A stretch of 5,267 nucleotides of DNA from Massilia sp. UBA2604 (lineage in GTDB: Bacteria; Pseudomonadota; Gammaproteobacteria; Burkholderiales; Burkholderiaceae_D): positions 1-5,267 of the forward strand of contig DDKG01000074.1 of the NCBI GenBank assembly GCA_002339265.1, given 5' to 3'. Below, one piece after another: positions 1 to 5,267 of the stretch; the stretch's first letter is position 1, and every line of letters starts with the position of its first letter. The translations under genes were made by a program, and so were the position numbers. The notes beneath the pieces are model-generated. The model ran no database searches and had not been told where the DNA came from. It saw only the letters and a list, made by a program, of their open reading frames with translations.

Positions 1-1
1 C

Positions 2-967
2 ATCTATACGATGGCGCAATTTGCCTCGAGCTCGGAATTCACCATCATGCGCGCCTCGTCGATGTCGACCCGCCAGGCCGCCATGATGCTGTTCAAGATC
101 GGCGCGGTATTCGTCCTGATCGCCTTCGTGTTCGGCGAACTGATCACGCCGCGCACGGCGCCGATCGCCGAGCGCATGCGCCTGACCGCCAAGGGCGGTT
201 CGGTGTCGGCCGAGTTTCGCTCGGGCATGTGGACCAAGGACAGCGTGCACGCGGAAGGTGTGCGCGGCAACATCACCGGCTCGCGCTTCTTCAATGTGCG
301 CCGCATCGCCCCCGATGGCCAGCTCGAGGACGTGCGCCTCTATGAGTTCGACAACAATATGCGCATCCGCTCGATCGTCACGGCGGCGCACGGCGCCTAT
401 GGCGGCAACAATACCTGGCGCCTGTCCAACGTCACCGAGACCATGTTCTCCAACAGCCGCGAGCTGCCCGCGCCCGGCTCGGCAGTCCCGGCCGGGCAGA
501 CCATCCAGAGCACCTATGGCCAGGAAACGGCCTCGGTCTCGACCCGCAAGCTCGACAGCTATGTGCTGGCGTCCGAGATCACGCCCAAGATCCTGTCGGT
601 CTCGCGCTCCGACCCCGAACGCATGTCGGCCGCCGAACTGGCCGTGTACACCCGTCACCTGGCCGAAAACCGGCAAGAGACCGAGCGCTTCAAGGTGGCG
701 TTCTGGAAAAAGGTCATCGATCCGTTCTCGATCTTCGTGCTGATGGCGCTGGCGCTGCCGTTCGCCTACCTGCACACGCGCAGCGGCGGCGTCAGCCTCA
801 AGATCTTCATCGGCATCATGATCGGGGTGAGCTTCCTGCTCATCAATTCGCTGTTCTCGCACCTGGGCGTGCTGACCATCCTGCCGGCCTTCCTGACGGC
901 GGTGGCGCCGAGCATGCTGTTCCTGCTGATGGCGCTCGGGGCGCTGTGGTGGGTGGAGAGACATTGA
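2..967 (+). CDS. lptG: LPS export ABC transporter permease LptG, 5'-truncated by window edge
   Basis: Inner-membrane subunit of the LptB2FG transporter, which extracts lipopolysaccharide from the inner membrane and passes it to the LptC/LptA bridge. The frame is open from base 2, so the true start lies upstream; 321 residues are visible and about 40-70 are missing compared with the usual 360-390. In visible numbering, residues 8-20 (SSEFTIMRAS region) match the cytoplasmic coupling helix that docks on LptB. A membrane helix at about 27-47 is followed by a periplasmic beta-jellyroll region (about 50-200). Three C-terminal helices lie at about 238-258, 265-287 and 290-315, and the protein ends WWVERH. 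This is the YjgP/YjgQ family layout. LptG is preferred over LptF because of the DPFSIFVLMALALPFAY-like helix and the C-terminus; lptF is expected just upstream. The stop codon overlaps the start of the next gene by one base. Confidence 0.88.
   Translation: MYTMAQFASSSEFTIMRASSMSTRQAAMMLFKIGAVFVLIAFVFGELITPRTAPIAERMRLTAKGGSVSAEFRSGMWTKDSVHAEGVRGNITGSRFFNVRRIAPDGQLEDVRLYEFDNNMRIRSIVTAAHGAYGGNNTWRLSNVTETMFSNSRELPAPGSAVPAGQTIQSTYGQETASVSTRKLDSYVLASEITPKILSVSRSDPERMSAAELAVYTRHLAENRQETERFKVAFWKKVIDPFSIFVLMALALPFAYLHTRSGGVSLKIFIGIMIGVSFLLINSLFSHLGVLTILPAFLTAVAPSMLFLLMALGALWWVERH
952..960 (+). promoter_or_regulatory. Ribosome binding site of the chelatase gene
   Basis: GGTGGAGAG lies 6 bases before the ATG at 967, inside the last codons of lptG. 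It decides the start: GTG codons at 946 and 949 are in the same frame, but they lack a ribosome site and would add a seven-residue extension with no family support. The TGATG stop-start overlap also favours 967. Confidence 0.7.
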
Positions 968-1350
968 TGAGCAGTCAACCGCAGCGAGGATTGGTCCTGT
1001 TCGCCCACGGCGCGCGCGCCGCCAGCTGGGCCGCGCCATTCGAGCGCCTGCGCGACGCCACCCAGGCGCAGGCGCCGGATGCCGAGGTGGCGCTGGCCTT
1101 CCTGGAACTGATGACGCCCAGCCTGCCGGACACGGTGGCGGCGATGGCCGCGCGCGGCATCGACCAGGTCACCGTGGTGCCGGTCTTCCTGGGACAGGGC
1201 GGCCACCTGCTGCGCGACCTGCCGGCCCTGTGCGACACCATCCGCGCCGCACATCCCGGCCTGAACCTGACCGTGGTCGGCGCGATCGGCGAAGACCCGG
1301 GCGTGCAACGCGCGATGACCGATTATTGCGTCGCTGCGCTCGGCACATGA
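967..1350 (+). CDS. Sirohydrochlorin chelatase, short CbiX/SirB family
   Basis: A 127-residue single-domain class II chelatase, cytoplasmic. It inserts Fe2+ (siroheme) or Co2+ (cobalamin route) into sirohydrochlorin. FAHGAR at 12-17 carries the metal-binding His14, E47 lies in the FLEL segment, and GQGGHLLRDLP at 76-86 carries the second conserved His80; in SirB/CbiX proteins the two histidines and the glutamate form the active site. The length fits the short CbiX form, which works as a homodimer, rather than the two-domain form of about 260 residues. The start overlaps the lptG stop (TGATG), so translation is probably coupled. No cobalamin genes are visible, while cobA and cysN lie nearby, so an iron chelatase for siroheme is the more likely role; the sequence alone does not settle the metal. 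Annotation pipelines would probably call it cbiX or sirB. Confidence 0.88.
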   Translation: MSSQPQRGLVLFAHGARAASWAAPFERLRDATQAQAPDAEVALAFLELMTPSLPDTVAAMAARGIDQVTVVPVFLGQGGHLLRDLPALCDTIRAAHPGLNLTVVGAIGEDPGVQRAMTDYCVAALGT

Positions 1351-1484
1351 TATTTGCATCGGCGGCTTAATGTTCAAATAATATGTTGGTTTTGCGTCAT
1401 ATCGCCACATAATATTCAGTTCGCCTATATCAGGAACAAGCTGCCTGATGCATGATCGCCTGAAGCATTCTTCAGGACCTCATC
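1351..1484 (+). other. AT-rich intergenic leader region
   Basis: This 134-base gap is clearly richer in A and T than the coding sequence around it, especially at 1351-1435. It holds a candidate promoter, a 7-base direct repeat ATAATAT (1378-1384 and 1409-1415, 31 bases apart) and a hairpin next to the downstream start. No terminator with a U-tract was found for the upstream lptG-chelatase transcript, so readthrough into the next gene is possible. Confidence 0.6.
1386..1413 (+). promoter_or_regulatory. Candidate sigma70-type promoter
   Basis: TTGGTT (1386-1391, weak -35) is followed after 16 bases by CATAAT (1408-1413, five of six matches to TATAAT). An alternative -10 is TAATAT at 1410-1415 with an 18-base spacer. 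Transcription would start near 1420 and give a leader of about 65 bases. The -35 is poor and AT-rich DNA produces chance matches, so this is only a reasonable candidate. Confidence 0.4.
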
Positions 1485-1487
1485 ATG
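1451..1487 (+). promoter_or_regulatory. Leader hairpin covering ribosome site and start codon
   Basis: CCTGAAG (1459-1465) and CTTCAGG (1470-1476) form a perfect 7-base stem with a CATT loop. Outside it, CATGAT (1451-1456) is complementary to ATCATG (1482-1487), which contains the ATG of the following gene. The likely ribosome site AGGA (1474-1477) lies mostly in the inner stem. If both helices form in the mRNA, ribosome site and start codon are both paired. No experimental support is available from sequence. Confidence 0.45.
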
Positions 1488-3314
1488 AGCACCGAACTCG
1501 ACTACGCCCCGGTCGGCATCGTTGACGACCGCGACACGCTGTTCACCACCCTGCACGACGGCGACCTCGCCGCCACCCTGAGCGCCATCGACACCGGCCC
1601 GCTGACCGGCGGGCGCTGGGTCATCGACGGCCAGGCCCAGCCTGGGCTGTTCCGGATCGCCTACGATCCCGCCGTCGACACCTCGGCGCGCCTGATCGTG
1701 GCGAACGCGGCGCTGCTCGAGGAAGGCAGGCCGACCTCGGTCACCGTGCACTACTACGACCACAACCAGCTCGACGCGCGCGGCAACCCCTTGCCTGGCC
1801 GCGGCATCGCCGAGACGCTGGTGTATGCGGTGGAGGCGGGGCGTACGCAAGGCCTGGCGGGCCTCAAGGCCGAGTCCGCGTTTGAGGCAGGCAGCGGTGG
1901 CGCCGCTCCGGCCATGGCGACGCTGGCCGATGGCCGCACGGCGACGGTGTGGCAGTCGAACGGCGGCGCGCTATGGTGCCGGATCGGGGAAGTCGCGTTC
2001 GAAATCGCCGGCGCGGCCGCAACCGGACCTGCTGTTACAGCGCTTGCCAACGGCGCTTGCGTGGTCGCTTACGGCATGGACGGCGGCATCGCCTGGCGCA
2101 CCGTGGGCGCCGACGGCAGCATTGGCGCCGAGCACCGGCTTGAGGCCGGCGCGCACTTGGATGCCGCCATGCCCGACCTGGCCTTGTTGAAGGACGGTTC
2201 CTTCGCCCTGGCCTGGCGCGAAGGCGGGCAGGTCGCGGTGCGCCAGTTCGAGGCCGACGGTGCCCCGCGCGGCGCCGTCGAGACCTTCGGCGCGCTCGGG
2301 ACGGCCTATAGTCCCCAAGTCGTGGCGCACGGCGACGGCTACGCCGTGTCGTGGGGCGAGATCGGCGACGGCAACGTCTACCTGGCGCGCAGCGGTGAAG
2401 CCCCGCTGGCCGTGAACGGCGACGGCATGGCGGCCAGCGACAGCACCGGCGCGCCGCTACCCGGCATGACGGCGCTGGCGGACGGCGGCTTCGTGGTCGC
2501 CTGGGACAGCTACGTCAACAACCCCTTCGGCTTCGCCAGCAGCGACATCTTCTTCCAGCGCTACGACGCCGCCGGCCAGCCGGCGGGCGGCATCACCCAG
2601 GTCAATACCGATTACGCCATTACCGGCCGTTTCGACGCCCAGGTGACGGCGCTGGATGGCGGCGGCTTCGTGGTGGCCTGGCAGGCGGGCGACTTCGATG
2701 GCAACGGAATCTACGGACGCCGCTTCGACGCCCGGGGCGAGGCGGTCGATGCGCGCGAGTTCGCGATCAACGAACTGCGCCAGGGCGACCAGGCCGGCCC
2801 GGCGCTGAGCGCACTGGCCAATGGCGGCTTCGCCGCGGCCTGGGTCGACACCCAGGCCGACGGCGCCACGGGCATCGAAACGCGGGTGCTGGCGGGTAGC
2901 GCACCTCAGGCGCTGATGGTCAGGCACGACATCGACGGCGTCGCCGGCCAAGCCTATCGGCTGTACGCGGCGGCCTTCGACCGCACGCCGGACCCGGAGG
3001 GGCTGGGTTACTGGATCGACGTGATGGACAAGGGCGTGAGCCTGCGCTCGGCGGCAGCCGGATTCACCGGCAGCCAGGAATTCATCGACCTGTATGGCGC
3101 CCACACGAGCGACGCGCAATTCGTCGACCTGCTGTACCAGAACACGCTGCACCGCGCGCCGGATGCGGATGGACGCCAGTTCTGGGTCGATGCGATGCAG
3201 GTCCAGCATGCAGCACGCGAAGAACTGCTGGCGCAGTTCAGTGAAAGCCCGGAAAACCAGGCGCAGGTGATCGGTGCGATCCAGGACGGGATCGCCTTCG
3301 TGCCGTGGGGTTGA
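1485..3314 (+). CDS. Predicted seven-bladed beta-propeller protein with C-terminal DUF4214 repeats
   Basis: 609 residues, probably secreted or surface-bound; the biochemical role is unknown. An in-frame TGA at 1461-1463 makes ATG 1485 the first usable start, with AGGA seven bases before it. There is no Sec signal peptide and no membrane helix. Residues 1-120 are a beta-rich region (VTVHYYDHNQLDARG at 86-100) resembling N-terminal parts of other DUF4214 proteins. Residues 140-470 hold seven repeats of the form P-x-x-x-x-L-x-D-G-G-F-V-V-x-W, each followed 9-19 residues later by an Arg-containing strand. A DFDGNG loop at 403-408 resembles a calcium-binding D-x-D-G-N-G loop. Residues 489-595 are two DUF4214 units sharing R-x-P-D-x-x-G-x-x-x-W. 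The lack of a signal peptide together with DUF4214 suggests type I secretion, as proposed for related proteins, but no transporter gene is in view and there are no GGxGxDxxx RTX repeats. It could instead be an adhesin or S-layer-associated protein. Confidence 0.85.
   Translation: MSTELDYAPVGIVDDRDTLFTTLHDGDLAATLSAIDTGPLTGGRWVIDGQAQPGLFRIAYDPAVDTSARLIVANAALLEEGRPTSVTVHYYDHNQLDARGNPLPGRGIAETLVYAVEAGRTQGLAGLKAESAFEAGSGGAAPAMATLADGRTATVWQSNGGALWCRIGEVAFEIAGAAATGPAVTALANGACVVAYGMDGGIAWRTVGADGSIGAEHRLEAGAHLDAAMPDLALLKDGSFALAWREGGQVAVRQFEADGAPRGAVETFGALGTAYSPQVVAHGDGYAVSWGEIGDGNVYLARSGEAPLAVNGDGMAASDSTGAPLPGMTALADGGFVVAWDSYVNNPFGFASSDIFFQRYDAAGQPAGGITQVNTDYAITGRFDAQVTALDGGGFVVAWQAGDFDGNGIYGRRFDARGEAVDAREFAINELRQGDQAGPALSALANGGFAAAWVDTQADGATGIETRVLAGSAPQALMVRHDIDGVAGQAYRLYAAAFDRTPDPEGLGYWIDVMDKGVSLRSAAAGFTGSQEFIDLYGAHTSDAQFVDLLYQNTLHRAPDADGRQFWVDAMQVQHAAREELLAQFSESPENQAQVIGAIQDGIAFVPWG
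1902..2852 (+). repeat. Seven protein-level repeats (putative propeller blades)
   Basis: The repeat core ends in an aromatic residue at 156, 196 (Tyr), 244, 290, 340, 399 and 453, giving steps of 40, 48, 46, 50, 59 and 54 residues. A conserved arginine follows at 166, 205, 253, 302, 359, 413 and 467. Blades 5-7 are closest to the consensus GGFVVAW; blades 1-4 are more diverged. At DNA level only blades 5 and 6 share a notable stretch (GGCGGCTTCGTGGT at 2484-2497 and 2661-2674), so the repeats are old rather than a recent expansion. Confidence 0.7.
2952..3197 (+). repeat. Two tandem DUF4214 units
   Basis: Residues 490-514 and 546-571 of the propeller protein align at a 57-residue offset: R500-TPD-x-x-G506-x-x-x-W510-x-x-x-M514 against R557-APD-x-x-G563-x-x-x-W567-x-x-x-M571. 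Each is followed by an F-x-x-S-x-E segment (527-532 and 585-590). This is the pattern I associate with DUF4214, a helical domain of unknown function common in large secreted proteins. Confidence 0.75.
3276..3295. other. GC-rich inverted repeat near convergent gene ends
   Basis: GCGATCC (3276-3282) and GGATCGC (3289-3295) form a perfect 7-base stem with a 6-base loop, inside the last codons of the DUF4214 gene and about 20 bases beyond the cobA stop on the other strand. It lies where a terminator for cobA would be expected, but no U-tract follows on either strand, so a Rho-independent terminator is not demonstrated; chance within GC-rich coding DNA is possible. Confidence 0.25.
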
Positions 3315-4031
3315 CTAGACCTGGTGTTCGCGCTTCGCGAGCGCTTCGCCCATCATCACAAGCACCGGACCCTGGCCCGGTTCGAGACCGCGCGCGAGGT
3401 CGGTCAGCGTCAGGCGCAGGATGCGCTCGTCGGCGCGGCTGCAGTTTTCCACCACCACGACGGGCAGGTCGGGACGCCGGCCCTCGGCCAGCAGGCGCTC
3501 GGCGGTGGCGGCGGCTTCGCGGCCACCCATGTACTGGACCAGGGTGTCGGTTTCGGGTAATGCGGGATGATCCGGTTCGTCCGGCGCCGTGCTGGAGGTG
3601 AAGAAGGCGACGCTGCGCGCCAGTCCGCGCTTGGTCAAAGGCTGCTTGGTCGCTGCAGCTGCGGCGACGGCGGTCGTGATGCCGGGGACGACCTCGACTT
3701 CGATGCCTTGCGCCTCCAGCGCGCGCAACTCTTCGTCGGCGCGGCCGAACAGCATCGGATCGCCGCCTTTCAGACGCACCACGAGCGCGTATTTGCGGGC
3801 GCAGTCGACCAGCTGTTCGTTGATCAGGGTCTGCGCCATCGAACGCTGGCCGGAGCGCTTGCCGACCGAGATTTTCTCTGCCCGCACGCACAGTTCCAGC
3901 ATCTCGGGCGTGACGAGGGCGTCGTACAGGACGACGTCGGCCTGCGCCAGCAGGCGCGCGCCGCGCACCGTGATGAGATCAGCCGCGCCGGGACCGGCTC
4001 CTACCAGATATACTTTTCCCAGCGCCGCCAT
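3315..4031 (-). CDS. cobA: Uroporphyrinogen-III C-methyltransferase (SUMT)
   Basis: 238 residues, cytoplasmic. It transfers two methyl groups from S-adenosylmethionine to uroporphyrinogen III, at C2 and C7, giving precorrin-2, the branch point to siroheme and cobalamin. Family signatures are clear: VGAGPG at 10-15, the VRLKGGDPMLFGR block at 85-97, VPGITTA at 115-121 and QYMGG at 166-170. The length matches stand-alone SUMT (about 240-280 residues); the dehydrogenase/ferrochelatase part found in the fused CysG is absent, so precorrin-2 oxidation and metal insertion must come from other genes, with the CbiX/SirB chelatase in this window a candidate for the last step. ATG 4031 has a good ribosome site, AAGGGA, four bases upstream. 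It lies 18 bases after cysN on the same strand and is probably cotranscribed with it. Its stop codon abuts the stop of the convergent DUF4214 gene. Confidence 0.95.
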   Translation of the reverse strand: MAALGKVYLVGAGPGAADLITVRGARLLAQADVVLYDALVTPEMLELCVRAEKISVGKRSGQRSMAQTLINEQLVDCARKYALVVRLKGGDPMLFGRADEELRALEAQGIEVEVVPGITTAVAAAAATKQPLTKRGLARSVAFFTSSTAPDEPDHPALPETDTLVQYMGGREAAATAERLLAEGRRPDLPVVVVENCSRADERILRLTLTDLARGLEPGQGPVLVMMGEALAKREHQV

Positions 4032-4035
4032 ACGA

Positions 4036-4041
4036 TCCCTT
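4036..4041 (-). promoter_or_regulatory. Ribosome binding site of cobA
   Basis: On the minus strand AAGGGA stands four bases before the cobA ATG, in the 18-base gap after the cysN stop. It supports ATG 4031 as the start and independent ribosome entry within the cysN-cobA transcript. Confidence 0.65.
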
Positions 4042-4049
4042 GGTAATGA

Positions 4050-5267
4050 TTACTCTTCGATGCGGATCATACCCGCTGCGACGGTCTGGTGGGTGACTTC
4101 GTCGATCAGGATAAAGGCGCCGGTGGCGCGGATGTCGGCGTAGGCGTCGGCCGCCAGCGGCTGCTGCACCGTCAGCTGCACGCGCGCGATGTCGTTCAGT
4201 TTCAGGCCTGCGGCAGGGTGGCGTTCCTGCGTGTTGACGTCCAGGATGGTGTCCAGGCGCGCCACCTTGGCCGCGGTCTGGCGCGTGCCGTGCTTGATCC
4301 AGTACTTGCGGCGCAGGTCGAGCGGCTCGTCGGCCATCCAGCACACGTCCGCCGTCACCTGCTTGAGCAGGGTCGCCGGCTGCGTGCTGCCTGCCAGCAT
4401 GTCGCCGCGCGAGACGTCCACGTATTCGTTCAGCACCAGGGTCACCGACTGGCCGGCCACGGCCGATTCCAGCGAACCGTCGAAGGTGACGATTTCTTTC
4501 ACCGTCGCGCTCTGGTTCGAGGGCTGCACGACCAGCTTGTCGCCGACCTTGACCACGCCCGACTCGATGCGGCCCATATAGCCGCGGAAGTCGTTCGCTT
4601 CGTGGCCGTTGTGGCGCGCCACCAGCTGCACCGGGAAGCGGAACGGCGCGGCGTGCGACTGGTCATAGACCGACAGCGATTCGAGCAGCTCGATCAGGGT
4701 CGGGCCTTCGTACCAGGCCAGCTTGTCCGAGCGCTCGACCACGTTGTCGCCGGCCAGCGCCGACAGCGGGATCGCGGTGATGTCCTTCAGGCCCAGCGAT
4801 TGCGCGAATTTCTGGTACTCGGCGACGATGCGCTCGTAGACGGTGCGGTCGTAGTCGACCAGGTCCATCTTGTTCACGGCCACGACGACGTGCTCGATCT
4901 GCAGCAGCTTGGCGATCGTGGAGTGGCGCTTGGTCTGCGTCAGCAGCTGCACGCTGCCGTCGTCGCCCAATTTGACCTTCGAGACGTCGATCAGGATGAT
5001 CACGGCGTCGGCGGTCGAGGCGCCGGTGACCATATTGCGGGTGTACTGCTCGTGGCCCGGGGTGTCGGCGATGATGAACTTGCGCTTCGGCGTGGCGAAA
5101 TATCGGTAGGCCACGTCGATCGTGATGCCCTGTTCGCGCTCGGCTTCGAGGCCGTCGGTCAGCAGCGACAGGTCGATGGTGTCGCCCACGGTGCGCTTGT
5201 GCTTGGCGCGCGAGACGGCGGCCAGCTGGTCGGCGAAGATGCCCTTGCTGTCGTACAGCAGGCGGCC
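4050..5267 (-). CDS. cysN: Sulfate adenylyltransferase subunit 1 (CysN), 5'-truncated by window edge
   Basis: GTPase subunit of ATP sulfurylase. With CysD it makes adenosine 5'-phosphosulfate from ATP and sulfate, driven by GTP hydrolysis; cytoplasmic, first step of sulfate assimilation. 405 residues are visible and the frame stays open to the right edge, beginning GRLLYDSKGIF, so only about the first 30 residues, including the P-loop, are missing. In visible numbering: EREQGITID at 43-51 (switch I), DTPGH at 68-72 (G3), NKMD at 132-135 (G4) and SAL at 169-171 (G5). The rest matches the EF-Tu-like beta-barrel domains, with the CysN-typical WMADEPLDLRRKYWIKHGT stretch near residues 310-328. 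It ends without an APS kinase (CysC) domain, so it is not a NodQ-like CysNC fusion. cysD is expected just upstream, outside the window. Any promoter of the operon also lies outside. Confidence 0.96.
   Translation of the reverse strand, partial: GRLLYDSKGIFADQLAAVSRAKHKRTVGDTIDLSLLTDGLEAEREQGITIDVAYRYFATPKRKFIIADTPGHEQYTRNMVTGASTADAVIILIDVSKVKLGDDGSVQLLTQTKRHSTIAKLLQIEHVVVAVNKMDLVDYDRTVYERIVAEYQKFAQSLGLKDITAIPLSALAGDNVVERSDKLAWYEGPTLIELLESLSVYDQSHAAPFRFPVQLVARHNGHEANDFRGYMGRIESGVVKVGDKLVVQPSNQSATVKEIVTFDGSLESAVAGQSVTLVLNEYVDVSRGDMLAGSTQPATLLKQVTADVCWMADEPLDLRRKYWIKHGTRQTAAKVARLDTILDVNTQERHPAAGLKLNDIARVQLTVQQPLAADAYADIRATGAFILIDEVTHQTVAAGMIRIEE

Noticed and set aside
1341..1357. Possible sigma54 promoter (CGGCAC followed by TTGC)
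   Set aside because: The GG and GC elements are 14 bases apart rather than the required 12, and the site overlaps the end of the chelatase gene.
766..1410. 214-residue minus-strand frame across lptG, the chelatase gene and the gap
   Set aside because: It crosses two well-supported genes and shows no domain; it is an antisense shadow.
2457..3209. 250-residue minus-strand open frame opposite the DUF4214 gene
   Set aside because: The plus-strand frame has coherent repeats and a DUF4214 domain; the antisense product mirrors the repeated DNA and has no recognisable domain.
1485..3314. RTX toxin or hemolysin reading of the DUF4214 protein
   Set aside because: No GGxGxDxxx nonapeptide repeats are present; only the domain company and missing signal peptide point to type I secretion.
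3330..3349. Tandem 9-base repeat GCGCTTCGC and a small GCGCT/AGCGC hairpin at the cobA end
   Set aside because: Only a 5-base stem, no U-tract, and lies within codons for the cobA C-terminus; probably codon use in GC-rich DNA rather than a terminator.
3238..3891. 217-residue open frame on the minus strand over the end of the DUF4214 gene and cobA
   Set aside because: Arginine- and proline-rich low-complexity product typical of an off-frame reading of GC-rich DNA; cobA in the neighbouring frame has clear family motifs.
4050..5267. CysN read as a CysNC bifunctional fusion or as elongation factor Tu
   Set aside because: The frame ends after the beta-barrel domains with no APS kinase, and the WMADEPLDLRRKYWIKHGT-type stretch is CysN-specific rather than EF-Tu.

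Overview
The window is GC-rich and gene-dense, with short gaps and the codon use of a high-GC proteobacterium. The gene set (lptG, a CbiX/SirB-type chelatase, a DUF4214 protein, a stand-alone cobA and a cysN without a fused APS kinase) best suits a betaproteobacterium, most likely Oxalobacteraceae such as Massilia, Duganella or a relative. That placement is inferred from protein character and synteny as I know it; no database search was possible.

Layout. Left part, + strand: the 3' part of lptG (LPS export permease, cut by the left edge) overlaps by one base (TGATG) with a short sirohydrochlorin chelatase gene of the CbiX/SirB family. A 134-base AT-rich gap follows, with a plausible sigma70-type promoter and a hairpin just before the next start codon. 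Middle, + strand: a 609-residue protein with no Sec signal, made of an N-terminal beta-rich region, seven repeats that look like the blades of a beta-propeller, and two tandem DUF4214 units at the C-terminus; it is probably extracellular or surface-associated. Right part, - strand: cysN (sulfate adenylyltransferase subunit 1, its 5' end cut by the right edge) and cobA (uroporphyrinogen-III C-methyltransferase), 18 bases apart and probably one operon. The DUF4214 gene and cobA converge with no base between their stop codons.

How the genes fit together. CobA makes precorrin-2, and the CbiX/SirB protein inserts the metal into sirohydrochlorin. Siroheme is the cofactor of the sulfite reductase that works downstream of CysDN. 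So cysN, cobA and the chelatase gene belong to one theme, assimilatory sulfate reduction with siroheme supply, although they lie on opposite strands with the propeller/DUF4214 gene between them. lptG belongs to the outer-membrane assembly machinery and shares its transcript with the chelatase gene by position only. No RNA genes, insertion sequences, CRISPR arrays or origins were seen. The least ordinary items are the propeller/DUF4214 protein and the structured leader in front of it.
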